Assembly: GCA_035301485.1 (NCBI GenBank)
Contig: DATGUF010000004.1
Location: forward strand, 1 to 9,474
Length of the DNA stretch: 9,474 nt
Source of the DNA: CALEAR01 sp035301485
Lineage (GTDB): Bacteria > Pseudomonadota > Gammaproteobacteria > Pseudomonadales > Alcanivoracaceae
Direction: 5' to 3'
How positions within the stretch are numbered: position 1 is the first letter of the stretch; each line of letters opens with the position of its first letter. Under the pieces are notes generated by a model. It did not search any database. It was not told the DNA's origin and saw only the letters and a list, made by a program, of their open reading frames with translations. Position numbers and translations under genes: made by a program. This document shows, one piece after another, positions 1 through 5,961 of this stretch.

Positions 1-81
1 GGCTATGGGGATTCTTTAATTAACTACAACGATTACCAAAACCGCGTCAGCATCGGCATTTTGCTGACAGATACTTTTTAA
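1..81 (+). CDS. pldA: Phospholipase A1 (OMPLA), C-terminal end only
   Basis: Frame 1 is open from the left edge and gives 26 residues ending in TAA: the motif GYGDSLINYN, then NRVSIGILLTDTF. This closely resembles the last strand of outer-membrane phospholipase A (E. coli PldA ends GYGESLIDYN ... GVMLNDLF). OMPLA is a 12-strand outer-membrane beta barrel that hydrolyses phospholipids misplaced in the outer leaflet. The alternating hydrophobic pattern and terminal Phe are the usual signal for insertion by the BAM complex. The catalytic Ser/His and the calcium site lie outside the window, so activity cannot be judged. The next gene starts 12 bases downstream on the same strand and may be co-transcribed. 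Confidence 0.85.
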   Translation, partial: GYGDSLINYNDYQNRVSIGILLTDTF

Positions 82-93
82 AGAGGCCTTACC

Positions 94-555
94 ATGCAGC
101 TTTACCGACACGTCGTACTGTTCCTTGCTGTGTTATTCATAACGGGGTGCGCCACCCACCGGCACAACCTCGTAGCACCCGAAATTAGCGTGAGCCACAT
201 TGCGTTGCAAGAAATAGGCCTATTAGAACAGCAATGGGACATCACCCTACGGGCTTTCAACCCCAACGATAAGAAACTCAACATTAAGCATTTAAGCTAT
301 GAGCTGTTGCTCGACGACAAGCGCTTTGCCCGTGGCAGCAGCCAGCAAAACATCGTACTTAGGGCCAACGACAGCGATGTATTCACCACACAAGTGGCCA
401 CCAACTTATTGCACACCGTGAACCAGTTACGCAAACTGAACATCGCAGCAGGCAAGCCTGTGCCTTATAAAATTGTAGGGAAGGTAAAGGTGGGAATGTC
501 GCCCGTGGCGATACCTTTTACCACCACGGGTGAAATACCGCTACCTAGTTGGTAG
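94..555 (+). CDS. LEA type 2 (WHy-domain) family lipoprotein
   Basis: 153 residues. The N-terminus has a basic start, a hydrophobic stretch and a lipobox ending ITGC, so Cys19 is the predicted lipidation site. Residue +2 is Ala rather than Asp, which favours sorting to the outer membrane. Residues about 40-150 match the LEA14/WHy (LEA_2) beta-sandwich pattern: alternating hydrophobic strands and the typical N-P-N turn (RAFNPNDKKL) in a region reading as W-D-I-T-L-R. Such small periplasmic lipoproteins are widespread in gammaproteobacteria. Their molecular role is poorly defined, and the plant family is tied to desiccation stress. The start is supported by GAGG at 83-86, seven bases before the ATG. 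It sits 12 bases after pldA, so a shared transcript is likely, suggesting (inference only) an envelope role. Its 3' end faces the HIT gene with 19 bases between. Confidence 0.8.
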   Translation: MQLYRHVVLFLAVLFITGCATHRHNLVAPEISVSHIALQEIGLLEQQWDITLRAFNPNDKKLNIKHLSYELLLDDKRFARGSSQQNIVLRANDSDVFTTQVATNLLHTVNQLRKLNIAAGKPVPYKIVGKVKVGMSPVAIPFTTTGEIPLPSW

Positions 556-574
556 CGTGTGCTGTACGGCTTAC

Positions 575-913
575 TCAGCCTGGTGGCCAGCTAAAAGAGC
601 GCCCGCCTAGCACATGAATGTGCAGATGAAACACGGTTTGGCCCGCATCTGCACCATTGTTAACGTTCAAGCGAAAATCTTCGAGCCCTTCTTGCTCCGC
701 CACTTTATTGGCCACCAGCAACAAGTGCCCCAATAGCGCCTTATCTTCTTCAGTGCTATCAGACAATTTCGGAATTACTTTTTTCGGGATCACCAGCAAA
801 TGCACCGGCGCTTGCGGGTTAATATCTCGGAACACCAATGCTTGTTCATCTTCGTAAACAATATCGGCGGGTAGTTCGCGGTTAATTATTTTTGTAAACA
901 GTGTATCGGTCAC
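575..913 (-). CDS. HIT-family (histidine triad, HinT-like) nucleotide-binding protein
   Basis: 112 residues, the normal size for bacterial HinT/YcfF-type proteins. The diagnostic triad H-x-H-x-H is present at residues 96, 98 and 100 (FHLHIHVLGG). The preceding segment FRLNVNNGADAGQTV is typical of the HINT branch, as is PVHLLVIPKK near residues 37-45. Family members hydrolyse purine nucleoside phosphoramidates and acyl-adenylates; His98 would be the nucleophile. The protein is cytosolic. The start is GTG (911-913), chosen because a strong GGAGG (921-925 on the minus strand) lies seven bases upstream; an ATG between them is out of frame. The gene is divergent from the QueD-like gene across 185 bases. 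The C-terminus ends W-P-P-G. Confidence 0.92.
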   Translation of the reverse strand: MTDTLFTKIINRELPADIVYEDEQALVFRDINPQAPVHLLVIPKKVIPKLSDSTEEDKALLGHLLLVANKVAEQEGLEDFRLNVNNGADAGQTVFHLHIHVLGGRSFSWPPG

Positions 914-925
914 AACACATCCTCC
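914..925 (-). promoter_or_regulatory. Shine-Dalgarno fixing the GTG start of the HIT gene
   Basis: On the minus strand the sequence reads GGAGG, then seven bases, then GTG ACC GAT. This near-perfect ribosome binding site has the ideal spacing for the GTG. An ATG four bases downstream of the GGAGG is in another frame and gives no useful product. Confidence 0.75.
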
Positions 926-1014
926 AAATCGAGGTTTTCAGTGTGGCAGTATTCTTCTATAAAGCAACCACCTAGCATCATTTTGAAATCAAATATTTCT
1001 GTGTGGCGCGGTGT

Positions 1015-1031
1015 TAAAACAAGCTGTTTTA
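1015..1031. repeat. Perfect 7-3-7 inverted repeat, candidate operator
   Basis: TAAAACA-AGC-TGTTTTA is an exact inverted repeat in the 185-base region between the divergent HIT and QueD-like genes, 68 bases before the QueD-like start. Its dyad symmetry and length suit a dimeric repressor or activator site. No terminator-like T-run follows as part of a longer stem. I do not recognise it as a named operator. A possible but poor sigma-70 -10 (TATGCT or TACTAT, around 1048-1060) lies about 20-30 bases downstream, so a bound protein could affect initiation. The rest of the intergenic stretch shows no other feature I can support. Confidence 0.4.
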
Positions 1032-1098
1032 TCCCGCAAAGCGCGCAAATATGCTACTATCCACCCCCTTTTCACCTATCTATAGGTTCATGTAAGCC

Positions 1099-1956
1099 AT
1101 GGCGACTTTGTTTGTTAATAACCTCACCGTACTAGATTTCTCGTTGCTTGATGCCGAGCGCGGCATGCTGGGGGAGTCGTGGATTGTGGATGTGGAGCTG
1201 AGTGGCGAGCTCGATGACGCCGGCATGGTGTTTGATTTCGGCGTGGTGCGCAAGCATGTGAAGGATATTCTCGACGACTGCCTAGACCACAAACTAGCCG
1301 TCCCCACCTTGAACGACGCCTTGCAAGAATTAAAAACCTCTCCTGAGGTGGCCTTAACTTGGCGCTACAACAAGGGGCTTATCGCCATGCAAGCCCCCGC
1401 CTGTAGCACCGCCGCTATTCCTGTGGCAGAAATTAACATCGACGCTGTTACACCTTGGCTAGAAGAACAAGTGCTGCCCCACATGCCCAGCAATGTAACC
1501 GGGGTGAAGCTTCATTTGCGCCTCGAAGAAATGGGTAGCACGCCTTTCTACCATTACTCCCATGGCTTGAAAAAACACGACGGCAACTGCCAGCGCATTG
1601 CCCATGGCCACCGCTCTCGCATTGAAATTTTCACGGGTAACGAACGTGCCACCCAGTGGGAAAAAGAATGGGCGCGCCGCTGGCACGATATTTACATTGG
1701 CAGCAAAGAAGACCTTAAAGAGATTATTCATATTGAAGGCGCGGGCTATTACGTGTTTGAGTACACCGCCAACCAAGGCTATTTCTCTCTCACTCTTCCC
1801 ATTGCGCACTGCTACCTCATTGATACGGATAGCACCGTGGAATTTTTGGCTGAGCACATTGCCCAACAACTGGCGCAAGAAGCGCCCGAACAAGCCTTTT
1901 ATGTGCGCGCCTATGAAGGCGTGGGCAAAGGTGCTATTGCCCGCAGCAACGGCTAA
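1099..1956 (+). CDS. Tandem (two-half) 6-carboxytetrahydropterin synthase / QueD-like protein
   Basis: 285 residues, about twice the length of ordinary QueD/PTPS proteins (about 120-140). The second half (from about 148) carries the zinc and nucleophile region: His155, Cys164 in DGNCQRIAHGH, and His169 and His171 as the H-x-H pair, with Glu273 near the end as the probable pterin anchor. The first half (about 1-145) carries the other conserved parts, GMVFDFG (42-48) and LDH (62-64, the Asp-His of the catalytic triad), but has GMLGESW where C...HGH should be. QueD converts dihydroneopterin triphosphate to 6-carboxytetrahydropterin in queuosine/7-deazaguanine synthesis, while eukaryotic relatives make pyruvoyl-tetrahydropterin. 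The exact reaction here is unproven. Its 3' end overlaps the end of the convergent LysR gene by four bases. The ribosome binding site is weak (TAGG at 1082-1085 is rather far), so the start rests mainly on family alignment: residues 3 onward match the first strand of QueD. Confidence 0.8.
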   Translation: MATLFVNNLTVLDFSLLDAERGMLGESWIVDVELSGELDDAGMVFDFGVVRKHVKDILDDCLDHKLAVPTLNDALQELKTSPEVALTWRYNKGLIAMQAPACSTAAIPVAEINIDAVTPWLEEQVLPHMPSNVTGVKLHLRLEEMGSTPFYHYSHGLKKHDGNCQRIAHGHRSRIEIFTGNERATQWEKEWARRWHDIYIGSKEDLKEIIHIEGAGYYVFEYTANQGYFSLTLPIAHCYLIDTDSTVEFLAEHIAQQLAQEAPEQAFYVRAYEGVGKGAIARSNG

Positions 1957-2924
1957 ATATCATCCTGCATATCATCTGGGTCTTCGCGCAGAATATTGCC
2001 GGCTTCTTCTTGTATTAAGCGCCTGAACCAACGGTGTGCCGCGTTGTGGTGCACCAAGGGCGACCACGCCATTTTCAGTTCCAACTTAGGAATCACAAAA
2101 GGCGGCGGCATAATCACTAAATTTGGGTTTTGTGTTTGCATGCGTGCCACGCGGCTTGGCAAGGTAGCCACAAGATCGTTGTTCATCGCTAACAACGCAG
2201 GCATTTGGTAATGGCGCGTGAAAATAGTAATTTTTCTGCTTCTTCCTAACCGCGCCAGCGCTTGGTCTATCCACCCTAGCCCGCCTAATTTATCTGGGTT
2301 CATCCCAAAACCCACACCAAACCCTGTTTTTGATACCCAAATGTGTTGCGACTGCAAATAACTTTCTAGCCCATAATCGCGCAGCATGGGGTTGTTAATA
2401 TTTAGCAGCACAGAAAAGGTATCGCGCCACAAGGTAACTTGATGAAAAGACTGCGGCATTTCATTAAAACGGTTCACCGCTAAATCCACCCTGCCTTGGT
2501 CCATGTCGGCGAGGGTGACATCTGAAGGAGTAAGAAAATCGAGCACAACATTGGGCGCTTCTTGACGCAGCCGACGTACGATATGGGGCACAAGCGTGGC
2601 TTCCGCGTAGTCGCTAGTCATGATGCGAAACACACGGCTGCTGTTTTCTGGCACAAACTCTTCATGCGGCACCATCAGCGCTTCTGTTTGCACTAACACT
2701 TGGCGCACCAAAGGCTGCAGCTCTCTCGCACGTTCGGTGGGTGTCATGCCGTGCGACGTTCTTACTAACAGAGGATCGTTAAATAAATCGCGTAAACGCT
2801 TAAGGCTATTACTCATGGCTGGCTGCGTAATACCTAATTGCTCCGCCGCTTTAGTAACGTTTAACTCACGTAATAAAACATCTAAATTTTTTAGTAAGTT
2901 AAGATCAATATTAGCAAGGTTCAT
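1953..2924 (-). CDS. LysR-family transcriptional regulator
   Basis: 323 residues, typical LTTR length. Residues about 6-65 form the winged helix-turn-helix: the recognition region NVTKAAEQLGITQPAMSNSL (22-41), then LKRLRDLFNDPLLVR and the common M-T-P-T-E-R-A linker start. Residues about 95-305 are a type 2 periplasmic-binding-like effector domain (SDYAEATLVPHIVRRL; D-L-A-V-N-R). Such proteins act as tetramers that sense a small molecule and usually regulate an adjacent divergent gene plus their own promoter. Here the divergent neighbour is the ribbon-helix-helix/lipoprotein pair, 106 bases away. No metabolic operon sits beside it, so the effector and targets cannot be named. The ATG at 2924 is preceded by AAAGAG on the minus strand at about eight bases. 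The acidic tail E-D-P-D-D-M-Q-D-D-I is unusual but plausible. Confidence 0.92.
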   Translation of the reverse strand: MNLANIDLNLLKNLDVLLRELNVTKAAEQLGITQPAMSNSLKRLRDLFNDPLLVRTSHGMTPTERARELQPLVRQVLVQTEALMVPHEEFVPENSSRVFRIMTSDYAEATLVPHIVRRLRQEAPNVVLDFLTPSDVTLADMDQGRVDLAVNRFNEMPQSFHQVTLWRDTFSVLLNINNPMLRDYGLESYLQSQHIWVSKTGFGVGFGMNPDKLGGLGWIDQALARLGRSRKITIFTRHYQMPALLAMNNDLVATLPSRVARMQTQNPNLVIMPPPFVIPKLELKMAWSPLVHHNAAHRWFRRLIQEEAGNILREDPDDMQDDI

Positions 2925-2976
2925 AAATGCTACTCTTTAATTTTTTTACCGCCACCAATAACAAAAGGTTTCACGC

Positions 2977-2982
2977 TATACT
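2977..2982 (+). promoter_or_regulatory. Possible -10 element for the ribbon-helix-helix gene
   Basis: TATACT matches the sigma-70 -10 consensus at five of six bases and lies 48 bases before the chosen start. The -35 position has no good match (ACCAAT at 17-base spacing), so this would be weak or activator-dependent. The divergent LysR protein would be an obvious candidate activator. Confidence 0.3.
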
Positions 2983-3030
2983 AAGCCACAATTAACCCCA
3001 CCTGCATAAACAGAAATGGAATTTTGTACG

Positions 3031-3348
3031 ATGCAAACCACCATCAATACGCGCCTTACCTTACGGCTGCCTTTGCTATTAAAGGCCAAACTGCTGCGCG
3101 CGGCAAAGAAAAACCATCGCAGTTTAAACAGCGAAATACTTCGCCGCTTAAACAACTCTTTTCATGTGAGCAGCACCCATGCTGTGGCTGAAAACAAGCG
3201 GCCCTATCGCCTTACAAAAATGGAACCCTTCACCGGCTCTACCGCAGAGAACGAAAAAATGGTGATTACTTACTACCGCCAGTGTGATCCCAACGCACAA
3301 AAGGCTATCCTGAAGATCATCAAAGCAGCTCATTCACTCACCTCATAG
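3031..3348 (+). CDS. Arc-like ribbon-helix-helix DNA-binding protein
   Basis: 105 residues from this ATG (110 from an in-frame ATG at 3016). The N-terminal 50 residues fit the Arc/Mnt ribbon-helix-helix fold: a strand with alternating polar residues (TRLTLRLP), helix A (LLLKAKLLRAAKK), a turn, and helix B reading HRSLNSEILRRLNNSF, which closely follows phage P22 Arc (GRSVNSEIYQRVMESF). Such proteins dimerise and insert the strand pair into the DNA major groove. The C-terminal half (about 50-105) matches nothing I recognise. I prefer 3031 because GGAA (3018-3021) lies about nine bases upstream and the Arc strand starts soon after; 3016 has no visible ribosome binding site. It ends 12 bases before the lipoprotein gene, suggesting a two-gene operon. 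No toxin partner is recognisable. Confidence 0.8.
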   Translation: MQTTINTRLTLRLPLLLKAKLLRAAKKNHRSLNSEILRRLNNSFHVSSTHAVAENKRPYRLTKMEPFTGSTAENEKMVITYYRQCDPNAQKAILKIIKAAHSLTS

Positions 3349-3360
3349 GGTAATGCATTC

Positions 3361-3834
3361 ATGCGTTTCTTTCTTAGCTTACTGTTCCTTACGCTTCTTG
3401 GCTGTAGTGCACAAATGCCTCAGCCTCAGTTAGAAGCATTGGCCGTGGCACCGCCAACCCTTACCACCATTCTGAACGAAGAAACGTTCACACTGCCTGG
3501 CACCGAGCAGCACATTAGCTTGCAGCTTTCCACTTCGGCAGCCAGTGAAAACGGCCAAGTACACTGGGACGACAGCCAATTTTGGCGCTTTGTTGTGAGC
3601 GTGAACGAACAGCATTTTGAATTGTTTGATGGCTTTCTTGCCCTCAGCCAACTGCAGTACTGGGCTTACACGCAAGATGATGCTTTCTACATTACTACCG
3701 TGGTAGCAGGCACTGCCCAACTCACCATTAAAACGTTCCAGTACTTAGAAGAGGAAGGCGTTTTTGTGGTGCACGACACTTATGCCACCCAGGGCAATGT
3801 AAACATGTTGCGGCAAACGCCCAGCGGCCTTTAA
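3361..3834 (+). CDS. Putative lipoprotein of unknown function
   Basis: 157 residues. The first 15 form a lipoprotein signal peptide (MRFFLSLLFLTLLGC) with Cys15 as the predicted lipidated residue and Ser at +2, suggesting an outer-membrane anchor facing the periplasm. The mature part starts with a Pro/Gln-rich linker (about 16-40). A compact region rich in beta-strand patterns and aromatics follows (HWDDSQFWRFVVSVNEQHF; LQYWAYTQDDAFYITTVV). It has no Cys other than the lipobox one and no catalytic motif I recognise. It lies 12 bases after the ribbon-helix-helix gene. The start is supported by the exact fit of the signal peptide; an ATG at 3353 is out of frame. No function should be assigned. 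Confidence 0.75.
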   Translation: MRFFLSLLFLTLLGCSAQMPQPQLEALAVAPPTLTTILNEETFTLPGTEQHISLQLSTSAASENGQVHWDDSQFWRFVVSVNEQHFELFDGFLALSQLQYWAYTQDDAFYITTVVAGTAQLTIKTFQYLEEEGVFVVHDTYATQGNVNMLRQTPSGL

Positions 3835-3865
3835 GCCTCGCCAACCAAAACCGCTGTGCTGCTTC

Positions 3866-3907
3866 GTTATAATGCCAGGCATAAAGCAAGGCTATGCGGG
3901 TTATAAG
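3866..3907 (+). promoter_or_regulatory. thrS upstream region with paired GTTATAA half-sites and a TATAAT box
   Basis: The 168 bases before thrS contain GTTATAAT (3866-3873) and GTTATAAG (3900-3907), starts 34 bases apart in direct orientation. The first includes a perfect -10 hexamer TATAAT (3868-3873), with no good -35 at 16-18 bases upstream. GTTATAA matches one arm of the gammaproteobacterial Zur consensus (GTTATAATATAAC), but neither copy has the second arm in place. A short dyad ATGCC-A-GGCAT (3872-3882) abuts the first copy. Calling this a Zur-controlled promoter would be inference; as a promoter it is plausible. Confidence 0.3.
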
Positions 3908-3919
3908 GTTGATTTTGTT

Positions 3920-3968
3920 GCAGCGAGCAGCTCGATTGCCTACCATGGCCCCACTCAGGGTTCAACCC
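3920..3968 (+). repeat. Short inverted repeats in the thrS leader
   Basis: Two dyads lie between the possible promoter and thrS: CGAG-CAG-CTCG (3924-3934), extended by GCA/TGC across small bulges (3920-3939), and GGGTT-C-AACCC (3958-3968). E. coli thrS is autoregulated by a tRNA-Thr-like leader RNA, so leader structure deserves note. I cannot fit a convincing tRNA anticodon arm here, and these dyads are short enough to be chance. Confidence 0.25.
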
Positions 3969-4002
3969 ATTCCTATTCTCTTTTTAAGATCAGACACTGC
4001 AC

Positions 4003-5919
4003 ATGAGCATAGCTTACCGATTACCTGATGGTGCTGAAATGCACTTTGATCAGAAGGCCACTGGCCTCGATATTGCTGAGCGTATTAGCAAGCGCTTAGC
4101 CCGCCAAGCCTTAGCCGTTCGCGTGAATGGTGAATTAAAGGATATTTACCTACCCATTGAGCCAGGTGCTGAGGTAGAAATTATTGACCGCAACCACGAA
4201 GAAGCTTTAGAGCTTATTCGTCACGATGCTGCCCACGTAATGGCAGAAGCGGTGCAAGAGCTTTTCCCAGAAACCCAGGTCACCATTGGGCCCACTATCA
4301 CCAACGGTTTTTATTACGATTTTGTTCGTGAAGAACCCTTCACGCCCACGGATCTAGAAGCCATCGAAAAGCGTATGCATGAAATTGTGCGCCGCAACGA
4401 AGATATTCGCCGTGAAGTGTGGGACCGCGACGAAGCCATTGAATTCTTCCTCAAAGAAGGCGAAGAATTTAAAGCAGAAATTATTCGCGATTTGCCCGAA
4501 GACGAAACCATTAGCCTGTATCGCCAAGGCGACTTTATCGACCTTTGCCTAGGGCCTCATTTACCGTCCACCAGCAAGCTTGGCGATGGTTTTAAGCTTA
4601 CACGTGTAGCAGGTGCTTACTGGCGTGGCGACAGCAACAACCCACAATTACAGCGTATTTACGGCACCGCCTGGCGCGATAAGAAAGAGCTAAATGCGCA
4701 CTTGAAGCAATTGGAAGAAGCTGCCAAACGCGACCACCGTAAGCTTGGGCGTGAAATGGGCCTGTTCCACCAGCAAGAAGAAGCGGTGGGCAGCATGTTT
4801 TGGCACACCAAAGGATGGCGTTTGCGCCGTAACCTAGAGCAATACATCCGCCGTAAAATGGAGCTCAATGGCTACGAAGAAGTGAACACCCCGCAAATTA
4901 TGGACCGCACCCTGTGGGAGCGTTCCGGCCACTGGGAACAGTACGCGGAAAACATGTTCACTTTCTGCACTAACGACGACCGCGACATGGCCGCTAAACC
5001 CATGAACTGCCCCGGCCACGTGCAAATTTTCAACCAAGGGTTAAAAAGCTACCGCGACCTTCCCTTACGTTTAGCCGAGTTCACCATGCTGTTCCGTAAT
5101 GAAGCCCATGGTGCGCTCCACGGCCTCATGCGGGCTCGTACTTTTGGCCAAGACGACGCTCACATCTTCTGTACTGAAGACCAAATTAACGAAGAAACGG
5201 CCAAGTTCATTACCATGCTGCGTGAAGTGTACGCAGACTTCGGTTTTAATGAGCTAGAAGTGAAATTCTCTGACCGCCCAGAAAACCGAGCAGGTTCAGA
5301 CGAAACCTGGGACAAAGCAGAAGGCGCACTAAAAGAAGCCGTTGCTAGCGTGGGCTTGGATTACACCCTCAACCCCGGCGATGGTGCTTTCTACGGCCCC
5401 AAATTAGAGTTCATTTTAAAAGATGCTATTGGCCGTGAATGGCAATGTGGCACCCTACAGGTAGATTTCGTGCTGCCCGAACGCCTTGATGCTGAATACG
5501 TGGCCGCCGACGGTTCGCGCCAGCGCCCCGTGATGTTGCACCGCGCCGTACTCGGCTCCCTAGAACGCTTCTTGGGTATCGTGATTGAATCCACCGCAGG
5601 CCACTTACCCTTATGGCTTTCGCCACAACCTGTGGCTATTTGCACCATCACCGGTGCTGTGGACGATTACGCCAAAAAAGTGAGCGAACAGCTCACCGCA
5701 GCAGGCATTTATCACGAGCTCGATTTACGCAACGAAAAAATCGGCTACAAAGTACGTGAACACTCCAACCAAAAAACACCACTCATTTTTGTGATTGGTG
5801 AGCAAGAAGCTGCTGAAAACAAAGTGGCCGTACGCCGTTTGGGTAGCCGCGCCACAGATGTGCGCGACGTGGATGAAGTGCTCGCAGAACTCACAGAAGC
5901 CACCCGCTTACCCCTCTAA
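4003..5919 (+). CDS. thrS: Threonyl-tRNA synthetase, alphaproteobacterial type
   Basis: 638 residues, full family length (E. coli 642). Domains in order: TGS (about 1-62), editing domain with H74-x3-H78 and C182-x3-H186 all present, class II catalytic core (about 245-540), and anticodon-binding domain (about 543-638). Catalytic zinc ligands Cys336 (MNCPGH), His387 (DDAHIFC) and His513 (MLHRAVLGS) are all kept, so it should charge and proofread tRNA-Thr. The core reads like alphaproteobacterial ThrRS (SDRPENRAGSDETWDKAE; LQVDFVLPERLDAEY) rather than the gammaproteobacterial form. The motif 2 loop is odd: TMLFRNEAHG (361-370) where most ThrRS have G-x-C-H-R-x-E-P-S-G. It is not followed by infC-rpmI-rplT as in most gammaproteobacteria, but by hisI 42 bases on. 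No strong ribosome binding site precedes the ATG; the start is set by the M-x-I-x-LPDG N-terminus. Probably a second, acquired copy (inference). Confidence 0.95.
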   Translation: MSIAYRLPDGAEMHFDQKATGLDIAERISKRLARQALAVRVNGELKDIYLPIEPGAEVEIIDRNHEEALELIRHDAAHVMAEAVQELFPETQVTIGPTITNGFYYDFVREEPFTPTDLEAIEKRMHEIVRRNEDIRREVWDRDEAIEFFLKEGEEFKAEIIRDLPEDETISLYRQGDFIDLCLGPHLPSTSKLGDGFKLTRVAGAYWRGDSNNPQLQRIYGTAWRDKKELNAHLKQLEEAAKRDHRKLGREMGLFHQQEEAVGSMFWHTKGWRLRRNLEQYIRRKMELNGYEEVNTPQIMDRTLWERSGHWEQYAENMFTFCTNDDRDMAAKPMNCPGHVQIFNQGLKSYRDLPLRLAEFTMLFRNEAHGALHGLMRARTFGQDDAHIFCTEDQINEETAKFITMLREVYADFGFNELEVKFSDRPENRAGSDETWDKAEGALKEAVASVGLDYTLNPGDGAFYGPKLEFILKDAIGREWQCGTLQVDFVLPERLDAEYVAADGSRQRPVMLHRAVLGSLERFLGIVIESTAGHLPLWLSPQPVAICTITGAVDDYAKKVSEQLTAAGIYHELDLRNEKIGYKVREHSNQKTPLIFVIGEQEAAENKVAVRRLGSRATDVRDVDEVLAELTEATRLPL

Positions 5920-5925
5920 CCTTTA

Positions 5926-5947
5926 GCCCCACGGTGCGCCGTGGGGC
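5926..5947 (+). promoter_or_regulatory. Perfect 9-bp hairpin between thrS and hisI
   Basis: GCCCCACGG (5926-5934), loop TGCG, CCGTGGGGC (5939-5947): a fully paired GC-rich stem with a UNCG-class tetraloop in the RNA. It fills most of the 42-base gap and ends five bases before the AAGG of the hisI ribosome binding site (5952-5955). No T-run follows, so it is not an intrinsic terminator. Likely roles are protecting the thrS mRNA 3' end, being a processing boundary, or tuning hisI-cysS expression; these are inference. Confidence 0.6.
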
Positions 5948-5961
5948 ACAAAAGGAATGCT

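Noticed and set aside
1459..2026. Long open frames overlapping the QueD-like gene (1459-1893 minus, 1598-2026 plus)
   Set aside because: They lie inside or across a gene with clear family motifs, show no family pattern themselves and have skewed compositions typical of shadow frames.
3031..3834. Toxin-antitoxin pair
   Set aside because: The ribbon-helix-helix protein could be an antitoxin by fold, but its partner has a lipoprotein signal peptide and no toxin motif.
3950..3975. tRNA-like T-arm (GGGTTCAACCC) in the thrS leader
   Set aside because: The T-arm would need a 5-bp stem with a 7-base loop; the bases around it do not pair, and no acceptor or anticodon arm can be built nearby.
3835..4002. 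Full Zur palindrome upstream of thrS
   Set aside because: Only single-arm GTTATAA matches are present; the opposing ATAAC arm is not at the required spacing, so I do not annotate a Zur box.
5926..5947. Intrinsic terminator after thrS
   Set aside because: The stem is strong but is followed by CACAAAAGG, without a T-run, and hisI-cysS continue in the same direction at short distance.
5941..5961. GTG start for hisI seven codons upstream
   Set aside because: The GTG lies in the right arm of the 5926-5947 hairpin with no ribosome binding site, while ATG 5962 has AAGGA at good spacing.
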